Origin: an archaeon
Lineage (GTDB): Archaea > Iainarchaeota > Iainarchaeia > Iainarchaeales > GW2011-AR10
Assembly (NCBI GenBank): GCA_030651515.1
Contig: JAUSEO010000030.1
Coordinates: 1 to 36,604 of the forward strand
DNA length: 36,604 nucleotides
Reading direction: 5' to 3'
Shown: one piece after another, positions 9,065 to 18,004 of the stretch
How the letters are laid out: each line of letters starts with the position of its first letter
How positions within the stretch are numbered: position 1 is the stretch's first letter
Translations under genes and position numbers: made by a program
The notes under the pieces: model-generated
What the model was told of the DNA's origin: nothing
The model's database searches: none
Seen by the model: only the letters and a program-made list of their open reading frames with translations

Positions 9065-10210
9065 ATGGTTTTCATAGAACTTGCCTTGTTTGCCGCAGGC
9101 CTCCTGGTTTTGGTGCGGTCTAGTGATATTTTCGTAGAGTCTGCTGCGCGCTTGGCAAAGCTTTTTGGAATAAGTGCCTTTGTAATTGGCTTGACGATTG
9201 TTGCTGTGGGCACATCCTTGCCGGAGCTTGCAACTTCCATTGACGCATCCCTGAAAGGAGAATCCGGCATAGTGGTTGGCACTCTTATTGGAAGCAACAT
9301 TGCAAACATTGGGTTGATTCTTGGCCTGTTTGTCCTGGTTTCGGGGAGCATGGTTGTTTCAAAACAAGTTTTTGACAAGGACTTGTTCTTGATGCTTGTA
9401 GCGACCCTTGTTTTTTTTTATTTTATTTCTGATGGTGTGATAGGTTTTCTTGAAGGAGCTGTAATGTTTTTGATGTTTGTCGGCTATGCCTTGTTTTTGC
9501 TGCATTTTGTGCCGCGTTTTGAAACGATTTTCAATTTCCCCGTTTTTTTGAAATCCTTTGCCGGTGTAGGTTCTTTTTTTCTCAATGTGTCAGTTTACAA
9601 GGAGATTTTGCGCAGCGGAATTTCGCCTTCGACTTATGCTTCCCTTATAAGGGATGAGCCGGATGTGTTTGAAAAAAAATTCGGAAAGCACCTTGAAGGC
9701 AGTGAGAGAAAAAATTTTCTTGAGAAATACAAGTCAGAGGTACTGTCAAGGGTAGCCAGGCATTCTTTGCTTTTATTGTTCAGCCTTGCAGGGGTAATAG
9801 TGGGTGCTGACCTCCTTGTGGCCAACACGATTGTTTTGGCGTCAATTTTTGGGATTTCTTCACAGCTAATCAGCCTTACAATCATTGCAGTGGGCACTTC
9901 CCTGCCTGAATTGTCTGTTTCCATTTCAGCTGTAAGGAAGGGCGTGCCGGGCATTTTTCTTGGCAACATTATCGGGAGCAACATTGCAAACCTTTTGCTT
10001 ATCGGGGGCCTGAGCGCAATTGTTGCCCCGCTTGTGGTGCCCCTTGCAGGGGTTTCGTTGCCGCTTCTTTTCATGATTTTGATAAGCGTTTTTTTCTGGG
10101 CCGCGGTTTTTGGTTCATGGAAACTCACGCGTGCGGCAGGGCTTGGGCTTTTCCTGGTGTACGCTGCGTTCATTTACCTGCTTGCAATGGGGTATTCTCT
10201 CTCCGTGTGA
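9065..10210 (+). CDS. CaCA-family Na+/Ca2+ exchanger-like membrane protein
   Basis: Two inverted alpha-repeat motifs: GTSLPELATSIDASLKGESGIVVGTLIGSNIANI and GTSLPELSVSISAVRKGVPGIFLGNIIGSNIANL. Confidence 0.96.
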   Translation: MVFIELALFAAGLLVLVRSSDIFVESAARLAKLFGISAFVIGLTIVAVGTSLPELATSIDASLKGESGIVVGTLIGSNIANIGLILGLFVLVSGSMVVSKQVFDKDLFLMLVATLVFFYFISDGVIGFLEGAVMFLMFVGYALFLLHFVPRFETIFNFPVFLKSFAGVGSFFLNVSVYKEILRSGISPSTYASLIRDEPDVFEKKFGKHLEGSERKNFLEKYKSEVLSRVARHSLLLLFSLAGVIVGADLLVANTIVLASIFGISSQLISLTIIAVGTSLPELSVSISAVRKGVPGIFLGNIIGSNIANLLLIGGLSAIVAPLVVPLAGVSLPLLFMILISVFFWAAVFGSWKLTRAAGLGLFLVYAAFIYLLAMGYSLSV

Positions 10211-10273
10211 AGTGCCTTCGCAAAGAGTATTAAATAAGTTTTTACTTTTATTAATAGTAATTTTTTACTGGTC

Positions 10274-12727
10274 GTGGGGGTCATGAAGCGCGTTTTTGCA
10301 GCCGCAATTTTTTTACTCGTTTTTTTTTCCCTGAACGCGTTTTCCGGAATTGTGACTGACAGGGTTTTTGAAATATGTGACGTTGTGGAGGATAAGTGGA
10401 ACTTCAACCCCCCACAGAATTATGAGGAACCAGGCTACTCGTATAATGGCTCGTATGGTGAACGCGGCGAGATGAGCCCGTATGGGCTAGGAAAGTATAT
10501 TTTTTCAGATACTTATTCTTACCACTTTTTCAAGGAACAGGGAAACCCCAATTGGCAGGGAGACGGGGGCTTTAGCCATGTAGGCAATGATTTTGGCGGG
10601 CCTGAAACAAGTGTCGGGCTGTACCTCAACTGGGAAAGAAAGTTCGTGGTTGACGGTAAAAGAATTGACTCGGAATCGTTTGATGTGAATGAGTCACAAA
10701 GGCTTTTTCCTTTTCTAAGGGAAAGCTTTCCCACTTTTTTTGGCGGCAAAATCAGGAACATTCCCAACATCTACAACCCCGAACTTCTTGGAACTTTTTT
10801 TTATCTTATCCCAAATCCTAAGTGGCCCAACTATCAATGTCTCCAGTCGTGGATGGATTATGGTGATGGGCGTGGAGAAGTGCCGTATGGGCCGTATGTT
10901 TGCCCGGAGTACGATTATGAGCCTCCGTTACAGGTGGAAGTTGTCTGTCCGCGTGTGTGCGACCGGTACCCAATAGATTTTGCTGGTGACCTCGGGGTTT
11001 ATGGGCTTTTCCAAAACAAGGGTTTCCAGATAATTGACGACGAGTATAATCCATGCGTGGGCGTAACTGTCACAGAGTATGACATTACCTGTGAAGGCGC
11101 GCCGCCTCTTCCTGTTAAAGAGGGTGGGCCTTTGGACAGCTGGCAGATTGCTAGTGGCTATAATTTCAGGGTTGAAGGCGTGTGCGATGCCTGTGGAAAC
11201 GGCTACCGTGACAAGTTCTGTGAAAAAGGCGACATGTTTGAGGGCGCGCCATGCACATCGGATGGTGAAAGATATATACCTGGAAGCTGTGAGGGCGGGG
11301 AACAAGCCTGCAAGTACAATGATTATGAGCAGTGTGACGATGGAAATGGGCGGTGGGATGATGGTTGCTCCCCGTTGTGCATTCTGGACGACACGCGGAA
11401 ATGCGGTAACGGAATCCTTGACTCTGATGAGCAGTGCGAGATTTTTAACCCATGCCCGAACAGGCAGGCGTGCACGCTCAACTGCCAGTGTGGTGCCGTG
11501 TGCGGCAACGGCATCCCTGAAATTGGGGAAGACTGCGATGACGGCATAGTTGACCCTGATGACACGCACTTGAATGGCTCTGCTGACGATGACGGTATAT
11601 GCGTGATTGACGTGGAAAGGCGTCCGGAGTCCTGCAAGACTAATTCTTGCGGTGACGGTTACCTTGACCAGCGCGTAGAAGAGTGTGATGATTGGAATAA
11701 TTCTGATGGAGACGGTTGCAGCGCTTCGTGCGAGATAGAAGAGGGCCCTGTTTGTGGTGACGGGAACATTGAGCCGCCAGAACAATGTGAACAGAACAGT
11801 GATTGTTCCAGCGGTAATGTGTGCCAGAACTGCAAGTGTGTTGAGGAAGAGTTTTGCGGCAACGGCAACCCTGACCCAGGCGAGCAATGCGATGACGGCG
11901 TAGACACTGACACTTATTACACGGAAAACAAGGCTGACGATGACGGGATGTGCGTGATTGATGGCCAGAAAATGCAGGTGTCATGCATGGATAATTTTTG
12001 CGGTGACGGTTACTTGTTCGGGTCTAGGGAAGGGGGGTCAGAAAAATGTGATGACGGCAGTCACTGTGAAGACGGTAGTGTATGTGAAAATGATGTTGAG
12101 TGTGCCGGCATAGGCGGTGGTTTGTGCCTGCCAAGAGACAATGATGGTTGCAGTGCTTCCTGTGTCATTGAGTATTGTGGCGACCGGATTATACAGCCTC
12201 CGCGCGAGCAGTGCGAAGCAACCCCTGACTGTGGCCCTTTTGGTGGTGACTTGGTTTGCTTCCAGTGCCAGTGCGTTGAAGAGCTTGACGACTATTACCA
12301 GCTTGGAATTTCTTCTGAAAGCGTTTATGGGCTCGGCAACCCACTTGTCGCTACCTATAATCTGGATAGAACCGTTTCAGATGGCCAAGTGACGACAAAA
12401 CTACATTACTATATTTCTAATCTAAAGGGGGAAATAATTGGCGGGGAAACTGCCAAGGATATAACTTTTTTAAATGGCGAAACTGGTTTCTTGCATCTCT
12501 GGAATGACTTGCAGCTTTCATCTGAAAATGGCTTTCAGCCTGGCACATACATTTTGTTTGGCAGGGTTGAGCCGTTTGATGGGGAAAAATTCACTGCAAA
12601 CAACCATGCAAGCAAATACATTACAATAACCAGCCAGGAAGTTCAAGTGAACATCCCTGAAACAAACCTGTTGCTTGTTGTTGTGTCTGCCTTGGCGGTG
12701 GTTTTCATTGTCCGCAGAAAAAAGTGA
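10274..12727 (+). CDS. Large secreted Cys-rich surface protein (DUF4215/Myxococcus-type Cys-rich repeats) with C-terminal TM anchor
   Basis: 817 aa. Sec-like signal MKRVFAAAIFLLVFFSLNAFS, many C(G)DGxx...EQCDDG...DGCSxxC repeats, C-terminus IPETNLLLVVVSALAVVFIVRRKK. Confidence 0.9.
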   Translation: MGVMKRVFAAAIFLLVFFSLNAFSGIVTDRVFEICDVVEDKWNFNPPQNYEEPGYSYNGSYGERGEMSPYGLGKYIFSDTYSYHFFKEQGNPNWQGDGGFSHVGNDFGGPETSVGLYLNWERKFVVDGKRIDSESFDVNESQRLFPFLRESFPTFFGGKIRNIPNIYNPELLGTFFYLIPNPKWPNYQCLQSWMDYGDGRGEVPYGPYVCPEYDYEPPLQVEVVCPRVCDRYPIDFAGDLGVYGLFQNKGFQIIDDEYNPCVGVTVTEYDITCEGAPPLPVKEGGPLDSWQIASGYNFRVEGVCDACGNGYRDKFCEKGDMFEGAPCTSDGERYIPGSCEGGEQACKYNDYEQCDDGNGRWDDGCSPLCILDDTRKCGNGILDSDEQCEIFNPCPNRQACTLNCQCGAVCGNGIPEIGEDCDDGIVDPDDTHLNGSADDDGICVIDVERRPESCKTNSCGDGYLDQRVEECDDWNNSDGDGCSASCEIEEGPVCGDGNIEPPEQCEQNSDCSSGNVCQNCKCVEEEFCGNGNPDPGEQCDDGVDTDTYYTENKADDDGMCVIDGQKMQVSCMDNFCGDGYLFGSREGGSEKCDDGSHCEDGSVCENDVECAGIGGGLCLPRDNDGCSASCVIEYCGDRIIQPPREQCEATPDCGPFGGDLVCFQCQCVEELDDYYQLGISSESVYGLGNPLVATYNLDRTVSDGQVTTKLHYYISNLKGEIIGGETAKDITFLNGETGFLHLWNDLQLSSENGFQPGTYILFGRVEPFDGEKFTANNHASKYITITSQEVQVNIPETNLLLVVVSALAVVFIVRRKK

Positions 12728-12732
12728 AAAAC

Positions 12733-13623
12733 TCACTTGCTGATTTCAAGTGCCTCAAACAGCCATGAGGCGTCCTTGCCCGTGATTTTTTCTGTTTCCT
12801 GTTTTATGATTTCATTTGTCGGGAAAGGAGAAGCATGTGAAAAACCTTTTCCCTGCGCAATTTTTTCCACGCGCAGTGCATGGAGCTGTTTGAAAAGCCG
12901 TGCAGCGCATTCTTTCCCGCACTCCAATTCTTTTTCAAGCGCGTAAAAAAAAGCTGCCCCCCTGTCATGCTCTGTAGGGTGTGCAATTATTTCACTGATT
13001 TTTTCCCCGTTTTTTAGCTGCAGCAAAACAGGCCCGAGTTTTTCATCGCCCATTCTTTTTTCAGGGAACTGCTTTGGGTGGCAGTTTAACCGCGCGTCTG
13101 TCTGGATTGCAAGGCCCTCATCAAACCACTTTGGTATCCCCGACCCAAGTGCGTGGAACTCAAATGCGTGGGCTGTTTCGTGCACGTCTGCTTGGATGTT
13201 TCCATTTTCGGGCAGTTCTCCAAAACGTGTTATTGACGGGAATTCTGCAAAAGACACTGCCCCGTTGAACGAGATGCCTTCGTTTATGCAGGCATCGCGC
13301 GTGCACAATGTTCCTTTTGGCTCCCTGACAATGTAAAAAATTTTTTTTGGCGGTGCAAAACCAAAGTAATCAGAAAGGCATTCTGCAACGGTTTCCTGGT
13401 ATTCACTCATTGTCCGAAGGAGTGCCAATTGTTCTTGTTTGCAGCCATTGCAGGTTACTTCTGTTTTCTCGCCGCAGTATTTGTTTTCACCGCAGGAAGC
13501 GGTTTTTTCTGCACTCCCAAAGAGCACGGCTTGGCCTGCATTTTTTGTTTCAGGATAGTCAAAAGCCAGGAAAAAAACCGGCAGGAAAACCACTGCCAGA
13601 ACAACTGCGAGTTTTTCTTTCAT
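12733..13623 (-). CDS. Membrane-anchored/secreted HExxH metallopeptidase-like protein
   Basis: ORF 12733..13668; the internal Met (MKEKLAVVLAVVFLPVFFLAF) is the likely start. HETAHAFEFHALGSGIPKWFDEGLA is a gluzincin-like HExxH...EGxA signature. Confidence 0.75.
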   Translation of the reverse strand: MKEKLAVVLAVVFLPVFFLAFDYPETKNAGQAVLFGSAEKTASCGENKYCGEKTEVTCNGCKQEQLALLRTMSEYQETVAECLSDYFGFAPPKKIFYIVREPKGTLCTRDACINEGISFNGAVSFAEFPSITRFGELPENGNIQADVHETAHAFEFHALGSGIPKWFDEGLAIQTDARLNCHPKQFPEKRMGDEKLGPVLLQLKNGEKISEIIAHPTEHDRGAAFFYALEKELECGKECAARLFKQLHALRVEKIAQGKGFSHASPFPTNEIIKQETEKITGKDASWLFEALEISK

Positions 13624-13644
13624 ACAAATGCCTTTTTCCAATTC

Positions 13645-13654
13645 CGCACCGGCA
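13645..13654 (+). repeat. Intergenic 10-mer CGCACCGGCA, copy 2
   Basis: Exact match, divergent region between the metallopeptidase and the 492-aa orphan. Confidence 0.7.
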
Positions 13655-13704
13655 ACGCGGTGTTCCAAAAGAATGTTATTCCAGGTTTTTTCCTTTTATA
13701 TTTA

Positions 13705-15180
13705 ATGACTCCCAATCTTTTTTATTTATCGAATGTATTGTACGTTCCGGAAAAAAGGCAGATAGTTGCCGAATTCACTTGCGGGTGTGGGAAAAAATCC
13801 TGCCGCTATTCTTTTTTTCCTTTTCTCCACCTCCCAAAAACCGGCTCGGTTTCTTCAGTGCTTTTTTCCTCTGACCGCAAAAAAATAAAGCTTGAAGAAA
13901 AAGACGGTTCATTTGAAGTAATCGGCTCAACCATGGAAGAGCTTGAAAAAATCCTTTCCACCCTGAGGCAAAAAGGCATTGATTTTTCAGCCATTGAGCC
14001 TGAGCGCCAGTTTTTGCTTCTTTCAGGCTGGAGTTTTTTTGACGCATTTTCTTTTGAAAATGGTTCTCCGCAAAAAACTGGTTCTTTTCCTGACAATTCA
14101 GCCTTTTCGGCGATTGAAAAAAGCCTTTCAGGTATTTTTGGCCTTTTGTACCGCGACTCTGGTGAAAGCGCAGGGGTTTTCCTCAAAAAAATATGCCTTT
14201 CACACATTCTCCGGCTTCACCCCTCAAAATCAATGGCCGGGGTTTCCCTGCAGGTTCTTTTCGAGAACTGGTTTTTTTCAAATTCCAAACCCATTCCCAC
14301 CGGTTTTTCAGAGCCGGCAAAAAAACCGCTTTCTTCCACTGGCCCAGGTGCATTGTTTGACTTTTCACCGGTGCTGGCAGCCCTTTTTTCGGAAAACAAT
14401 CTTGGCATTGAAACCATTAACTGTGAGTGCTGCACCCCTTCATCAGTCAATGATTCAAACGTCCTGCCTGATTCGCTTGTCAGTGCAGAGTTTTTGCTGA
14501 ATGGTTTTTACTTTGAGTCAAAAAACCCGTTTTGGCTTGAAAAATTCCACTCTTCAAAACCGTTTGCAGAACACAGGGTGAACCGCATGAATGAATGGTT
14601 TCTTCCCTCTGTCCCTGCCGGCCCGTTCTACAAAAATGAAATTCAGGCAATACCGCTTGTTGATGCAAAGTCTCTTGACAAAAAAGCAGTAAAAATCATT
14701 GGCGATGAAAGCCTGTCATGGTCCTGCAGGAAAAAAAAGTCTTTTCTTGCAGAAGGGCTTGGCGCTCTTTTGTCTTTGAGGGGCAGGGCATTGCAGACAA
14801 TGGGCTCTCTTGAGTCTGAAAACCTTGCAAAAAGCGGTGTTTTGTTTTTTGCTTCAAAGCAGCAGAGCTTCCACGTGTCCTGCATTGAACAACTTGCAGT
14901 AACCGCAGAAGAGCTTGCATTCAGTGTCCCTATGGCTGTTTCTTCAAACAGGCATTTTTTTGGCGGGCATTTGGCCAGCGCTTTTTTGTGCCTTTCAGAA
15001 GAGTGCTTTTCGCGCTTTTGTTCCCTTGCAGAGAAAAACAGTTTTTGCGTACTTTCGAGGTGTGGCAACAGGGTTTTTGCAGAGTGTGAAAAACCCCTTG
15101 CATTGGCTGAGCTTTTTTCCTGTTCTTTTGGCCTGCCTCGGCCCCTCATTTTGAGCCAGAGCCTTCCAGAAAAGACTTAA
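13705..15180 (+). CDS. Hypothetical protein (~492 aa), function unknown
   Basis: ORF 13429..15180; the first 276 nt overlap the opposite-strand peptidase gene, so ATG 13705 (or TTG 13738) is the likely start. Cys clusters (FTCGCGKKSCRYSFF, NCECC). Confidence 0.7.
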   Translation: MTPNLFYLSNVLYVPEKRQIVAEFTCGCGKKSCRYSFFPFLHLPKTGSVSSVLFSSDRKKIKLEEKDGSFEVIGSTMEELEKILSTLRQKGIDFSAIEPERQFLLLSGWSFFDAFSFENGSPQKTGSFPDNSAFSAIEKSLSGIFGLLYRDSGESAGVFLKKICLSHILRLHPSKSMAGVSLQVLFENWFFSNSKPIPTGFSEPAKKPLSSTGPGALFDFSPVLAALFSENNLGIETINCECCTPSSVNDSNVLPDSLVSAEFLLNGFYFESKNPFWLEKFHSSKPFAEHRVNRMNEWFLPSVPAGPFYKNEIQAIPLVDAKSLDKKAVKIIGDESLSWSCRKKKSFLAEGLGALLSLRGRALQTMGSLESENLAKSGVLFFASKQQSFHVSCIEQLAVTAEELAFSVPMAVSSNRHFFGGHLASAFLCLSEECFSRFCSLAEKNSFCVLSRCGNRVFAECEKPLALAELFSCSFGLPRPLILSQSLPEKT

Positions 15181-15232
15181 AAAGGATTCGCTTCGGAATT
15201 GTTTTTACAAGCCTTAAAAGGTGTTTTTTTTC

Positions 15233-15430
15233 ATGGGTAAAGCTGTTCCAAAGGGAATAAAGTCAAAGTCAAACCTCTTGGTTGCCAAGTTTGCAGACAG
15301 GTTCTCGCCTGATTTTGTCCAGAACAAGGACTTCATAAAGACCCTTGAACTGCCGTTTTCAAAAAAGGAAAGAAACTTGATGGCCGGCTTCATTACAAGA
15401 AAAATGAAGCAGTTAAAACAGGCCGCATAA
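15233..15430 (+). CDS. rps17e: Ribosomal protein S17e (eS17)
   Basis: MGKAVPKGIKSKSNLLVAKFADRFSPDFVQNKDFIKTLELPFSKKERNLMAGFITRKMKQ matches the eS17 pattern (IKxxxxxL...F..DF..NK......SK..RN.IAG.IT..). Confidence 0.92.
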   Translation: MGKAVPKGIKSKSNLLVAKFADRFSPDFVQNKDFIKTLELPFSKKERNLMAGFITRKMKQLKQAA

Positions 15431-15462
15431 ATCCATGTTTTTTTTTAGTTCAAATTTTTAGT

Positions 15463-17520
15463 TCAAATAATTTCCTGTGCTGTTGGCCTTGAAGGCATTT
15501 CTTCCCCCCTTTCTCTTTCAATGAAGTAGAGGGTTGCGCTTGCCGCTTTCTCCATTTCTTTTTCGTGCGTGATGATGAAAACCTGTTCGACCAGTTCCGG
15601 CAGGTGGGTTTTGAGGAACTCGCTGAGTTTTTTGACAGTGTTTTTGTCAAGGTTGTGCGTTGGCTCGTCCAGTATCATCAACCCAATGTTTTGCGTTAAG
15701 ACCAGTGCTATTGCCATTCTGACTGAGAGTGCTGCACAGCTTCGTTCGCCGCCGCTCAATATGCCTTCTACTTTTTTCCATGCAGTGTTTTTTTCCTGTA
15801 CGAGTATTTCGTAGTTTCCGTCCACAGTGATGTTTACGCGGCAGTTTGTCAGGTCACTGTATGGGTAGATGTTTGCCCAGATGTCGCTTATTGCCTCGTT
15901 GATTGATTCAATGAGGCTGTTCCGCAGCTCTGATTGCGCTGCGCGAAGTGCGTTCACAAAGATGCTGAGTTTTTCTGTCTTGTTTGACAGGTTTTCCACT
16001 TCTTTTCTCAGCTCGCTTGTTTTCCGCAGTTCATCCTCTGCCATTTTTGTTCTATTGTGTAGTTCCAGAATCATTTCTTCAATGTTTTTGGCTTCTTTTT
16101 CCATTGAGCGGAGCTTTTCGCTTGCCTCAACCAGGGCTTTTTTTTGCTCTTCAAATCTTTTTTCGTCAAACGAAAGCACGCTGATTTTTTGCATTGTTTC
16201 TTTTTTTTCTTTTTCAAGCCTTTCAAGCTCCAGGGTCGCATTGTGTTTTTCTCTTGCTTTTTCTTCAAGCCCCAAAGCAGCGAGCTCTTTTTTCCTTGCT
16301 TCAAGGATGCTTGTTTCAAGGAGTGAAGCCGCCTTTTCAGTGGCGAGTATTTTTTCCCTTACAAGCCCGTGTTCTTTTTCAAGTGACAGTATTTTTTCTT
16401 CAAGGCTCTTTTTTTCTTCCAACGCCTCTTTTGTTATTTGTTCCTTCATTTTGTCGTCAAGCTCTCTTCTGCACACGGGGCATGATGCATGGGAATTCAC
16501 CAACTCTGCCAGGTGCTTGCCTGTTTTTGCAAGCTGTTCCCTTGCAAGCCCTGCTTCCTGAAATGATTCCAAGCTTTTTTTGCGGAGCTCTTCAATGTCT
16601 TGCCGTGCCGCTAAAAGTTTTTTTTCACTGGTTTTTTTTTCTTCGCTGGCTAGCCGTGCGGCAGTTTTTGCCTCAAGAGTTTCTTTTAGCGCCTTTTCCA
16701 GTTTTTCAATTTCCTTTTTTTTCGCACTTGCAGCGGCATCTGCCCTTATTGCGTGTTCAGCAAGCTCTTTGTGGCGTTTTTCATTTTCCTTTGACGCGAG
16801 GCTGCTTTCTTCAAGCGCGTTTTTTTGTCGTGCAAGCCCTTTTTTTTCTTCTTCCAGGGCTTTTTTTTGCCCTTCTTTTTGCACTGTTTTTTTCTTTAAC
16901 TCCAGTAATTCGCTTTCAAGGTTTCTTTTTTCCTGTTCTTTGGCCCAGTTTTTCTTGAGTTCGAGCTCTTTTCTGAACCTGTTCTGCAGGCTCACCGCGT
17001 TTTGCCTCACGTTCTCGTATTTTTTTATCAGCAAGAGGTCGTCTATTTTTTCTTTCCTCTCCTGGTTGTTCAGCCGCAGGAAATAGTCTGCCTGGTTTTG
17101 CTCAGTGTAAACCGCGCGCGAAAATAATTCATAAGTTACTTCAAGTACTTCTTCGACGCGTGAAGTGACTTCTGTGGGGCGGGGCCCTGCAATGAGTCTC
17201 CCGTTTTCAAAGAGCTTTGCTTCGTTCAGGCCTTTTTTTTTGATTGTGCGCTCAACCGTGAAATCCTTTCCTGCATATGAGAAATCAACGCTTACAACCG
17301 CGTGTTCCCTTTGCACGGGCTTTGACATGATTACTTCTTCGAGTTTCACTGTTTTTGAATTTGCAAGGGGGAACGTGCCGAACAACCCAAAGCAGAGTGC
17401 ATCCATGACTGATGTTTTTCCTGAGCCGCTGATTCCTACAAGGACGTTTGTGCCTTTGGAGAAAGAGAGTTCGGTTTTTAAGTGGCTTTTCCAGTTCTCA
17501 AGGGTTATTCTCTTTATCAT
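15463..17520 (-). CDS. rad50: Rad50-like SMC-family ATPase
   Basis: Walker A GISGSGKTS, coiled coil with CPVC zinc hook, signature LSGGERSCAALSVRMAIA, Walker B LMILDEPTHNLD. Confidence 0.95.
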   Translation of the reverse strand: MIKRITLENWKSHLKTELSFSKGTNVLVGISGSGKTSVMDALCFGLFGTFPLANSKTVKLEEVIMSKPVQREHAVVSVDFSYAGKDFTVERTIKKKGLNEAKLFENGRLIAGPRPTEVTSRVEEVLEVTYELFSRAVYTEQNQADYFLRLNNQERKEKIDDLLLIKKYENVRQNAVSLQNRFRKELELKKNWAKEQEKRNLESELLELKKKTVQKEGQKKALEEEKKGLARQKNALEESSLASKENEKRHKELAEHAIRADAAASAKKKEIEKLEKALKETLEAKTAARLASEEKKTSEKKLLAARQDIEELRKKSLESFQEAGLAREQLAKTGKHLAELVNSHASCPVCRRELDDKMKEQITKEALEEKKSLEEKILSLEKEHGLVREKILATEKAASLLETSILEARKKELAALGLEEKAREKHNATLELERLEKEKKETMQKISVLSFDEKRFEEQKKALVEASEKLRSMEKEAKNIEEMILELHNRTKMAEDELRKTSELRKEVENLSNKTEKLSIFVNALRAAQSELRNSLIESINEAISDIWANIYPYSDLTNCRVNITVDGNYEILVQEKNTAWKKVEGILSGGERSCAALSVRMAIALVLTQNIGLMILDEPTHNLDKNTVKKLSEFLKTHLPELVEQVFIITHEKEMEKAASATLYFIERERGEEMPSRPTAQEII

Positions 17521-17526
17521 CCAAAA

Positions 17527-17549
17527 AACAGTTTGGGCAGAAAACTGTT
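17527..17549. promoter_or_regulatory. 8-bp perfect inverted repeat AACAGTTT-N7-AAACTGTT just upstream of the rad50 start
   Basis: Read directly; lies 7-29 nt upstream of the rad50 ATG. Confidence 0.45.
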
Positions 17550-17735
17550 AAAAAGACTCTCTGCCAAGGTTCACAAAGCGTATGTGCCCATTCTTCGGTG
17601 GACAGTGATTTGGTGGAAAATTAGAAGAATATAAACAGCTCAAAAAATAGCTAAGGTGACCACGAAATCACAAAGTGTAGCCACCTATCCTGGTGTTAAC
17701 AACTGCATTTTTTTTAGCGATGATGAAGTTATTAT

Positions 17736-17999
17736 TCAGAGCAGTGTCATTGCGTCGGTTTCCGCGTCCTTAACCCGCGTGTTTTTCCTTATTTCTTCAA
17801 GGGTTTTTTCAACCGCGTCAGGGTTCTTCTCGTCCACAAGCACGCCGACTTTGATTATCTCAATTCCAAAGCCTATGGGTTCGGTTTTAACGTCTTTTAC
17901 AACAGCATTCTTGAGGCTCTTTAATTCTTCCGCGAGTTTTTTCGTTTCATCAGGGTCTTTTGCGCTGACCTTGTAGATTACAAAAATTTTTCCAGGCAT
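17736..17999 (-). CDS. ef1b: Elongation factor 1-beta (aEF1B)
   Basis: ORF 17736..18008, likely ATG at 17999. VIYKVSAKDPDETKKLAEELK...IGFGIEIIKVGVLVDE matches archaeal EF-1beta. Confidence 0.93.
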   Translation of the reverse strand: MPGKIFVIYKVSAKDPDETKKLAEELKSLKNAVVKDVKTEPIGFGIEIIKVGVLVDEKNPDAVEKTLEEIRKNTRVKDAETDAMTLL

Positions 18000-18004
18000 G
18001 AAAA

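Noticed and set aside
10928-11887. 319-aa minus-strand ORF opposite the Cys-rich surface protein
   Set aside because: Antisense shadow of a repetitive CDS; sequence has no coherent domain.
10274-12727. Repeated CGDG...CDDG DNA segments as a tandem DNA repeat
   Set aside because: Repetition is at the protein-domain level (Cys-rich repeats) with diverged nucleotides, not a DNA repeat array.
13429-13704. N-terminal 92 aa of the 583-aa ORF
   Set aside because: Overlaps the opposite-strand metallopeptidase CDS and the divergent intergenic region; ATG 13705 or TTG 13738 is a better start.
15869-16958. Plus-strand ORFs (230 and 254 aa) opposite rad50
   Set aside because: Antisense to the Rad50 coiled coil; Ser/Phe/Leu-rich translations are artefacts of Lys/Glu codons read in reverse.
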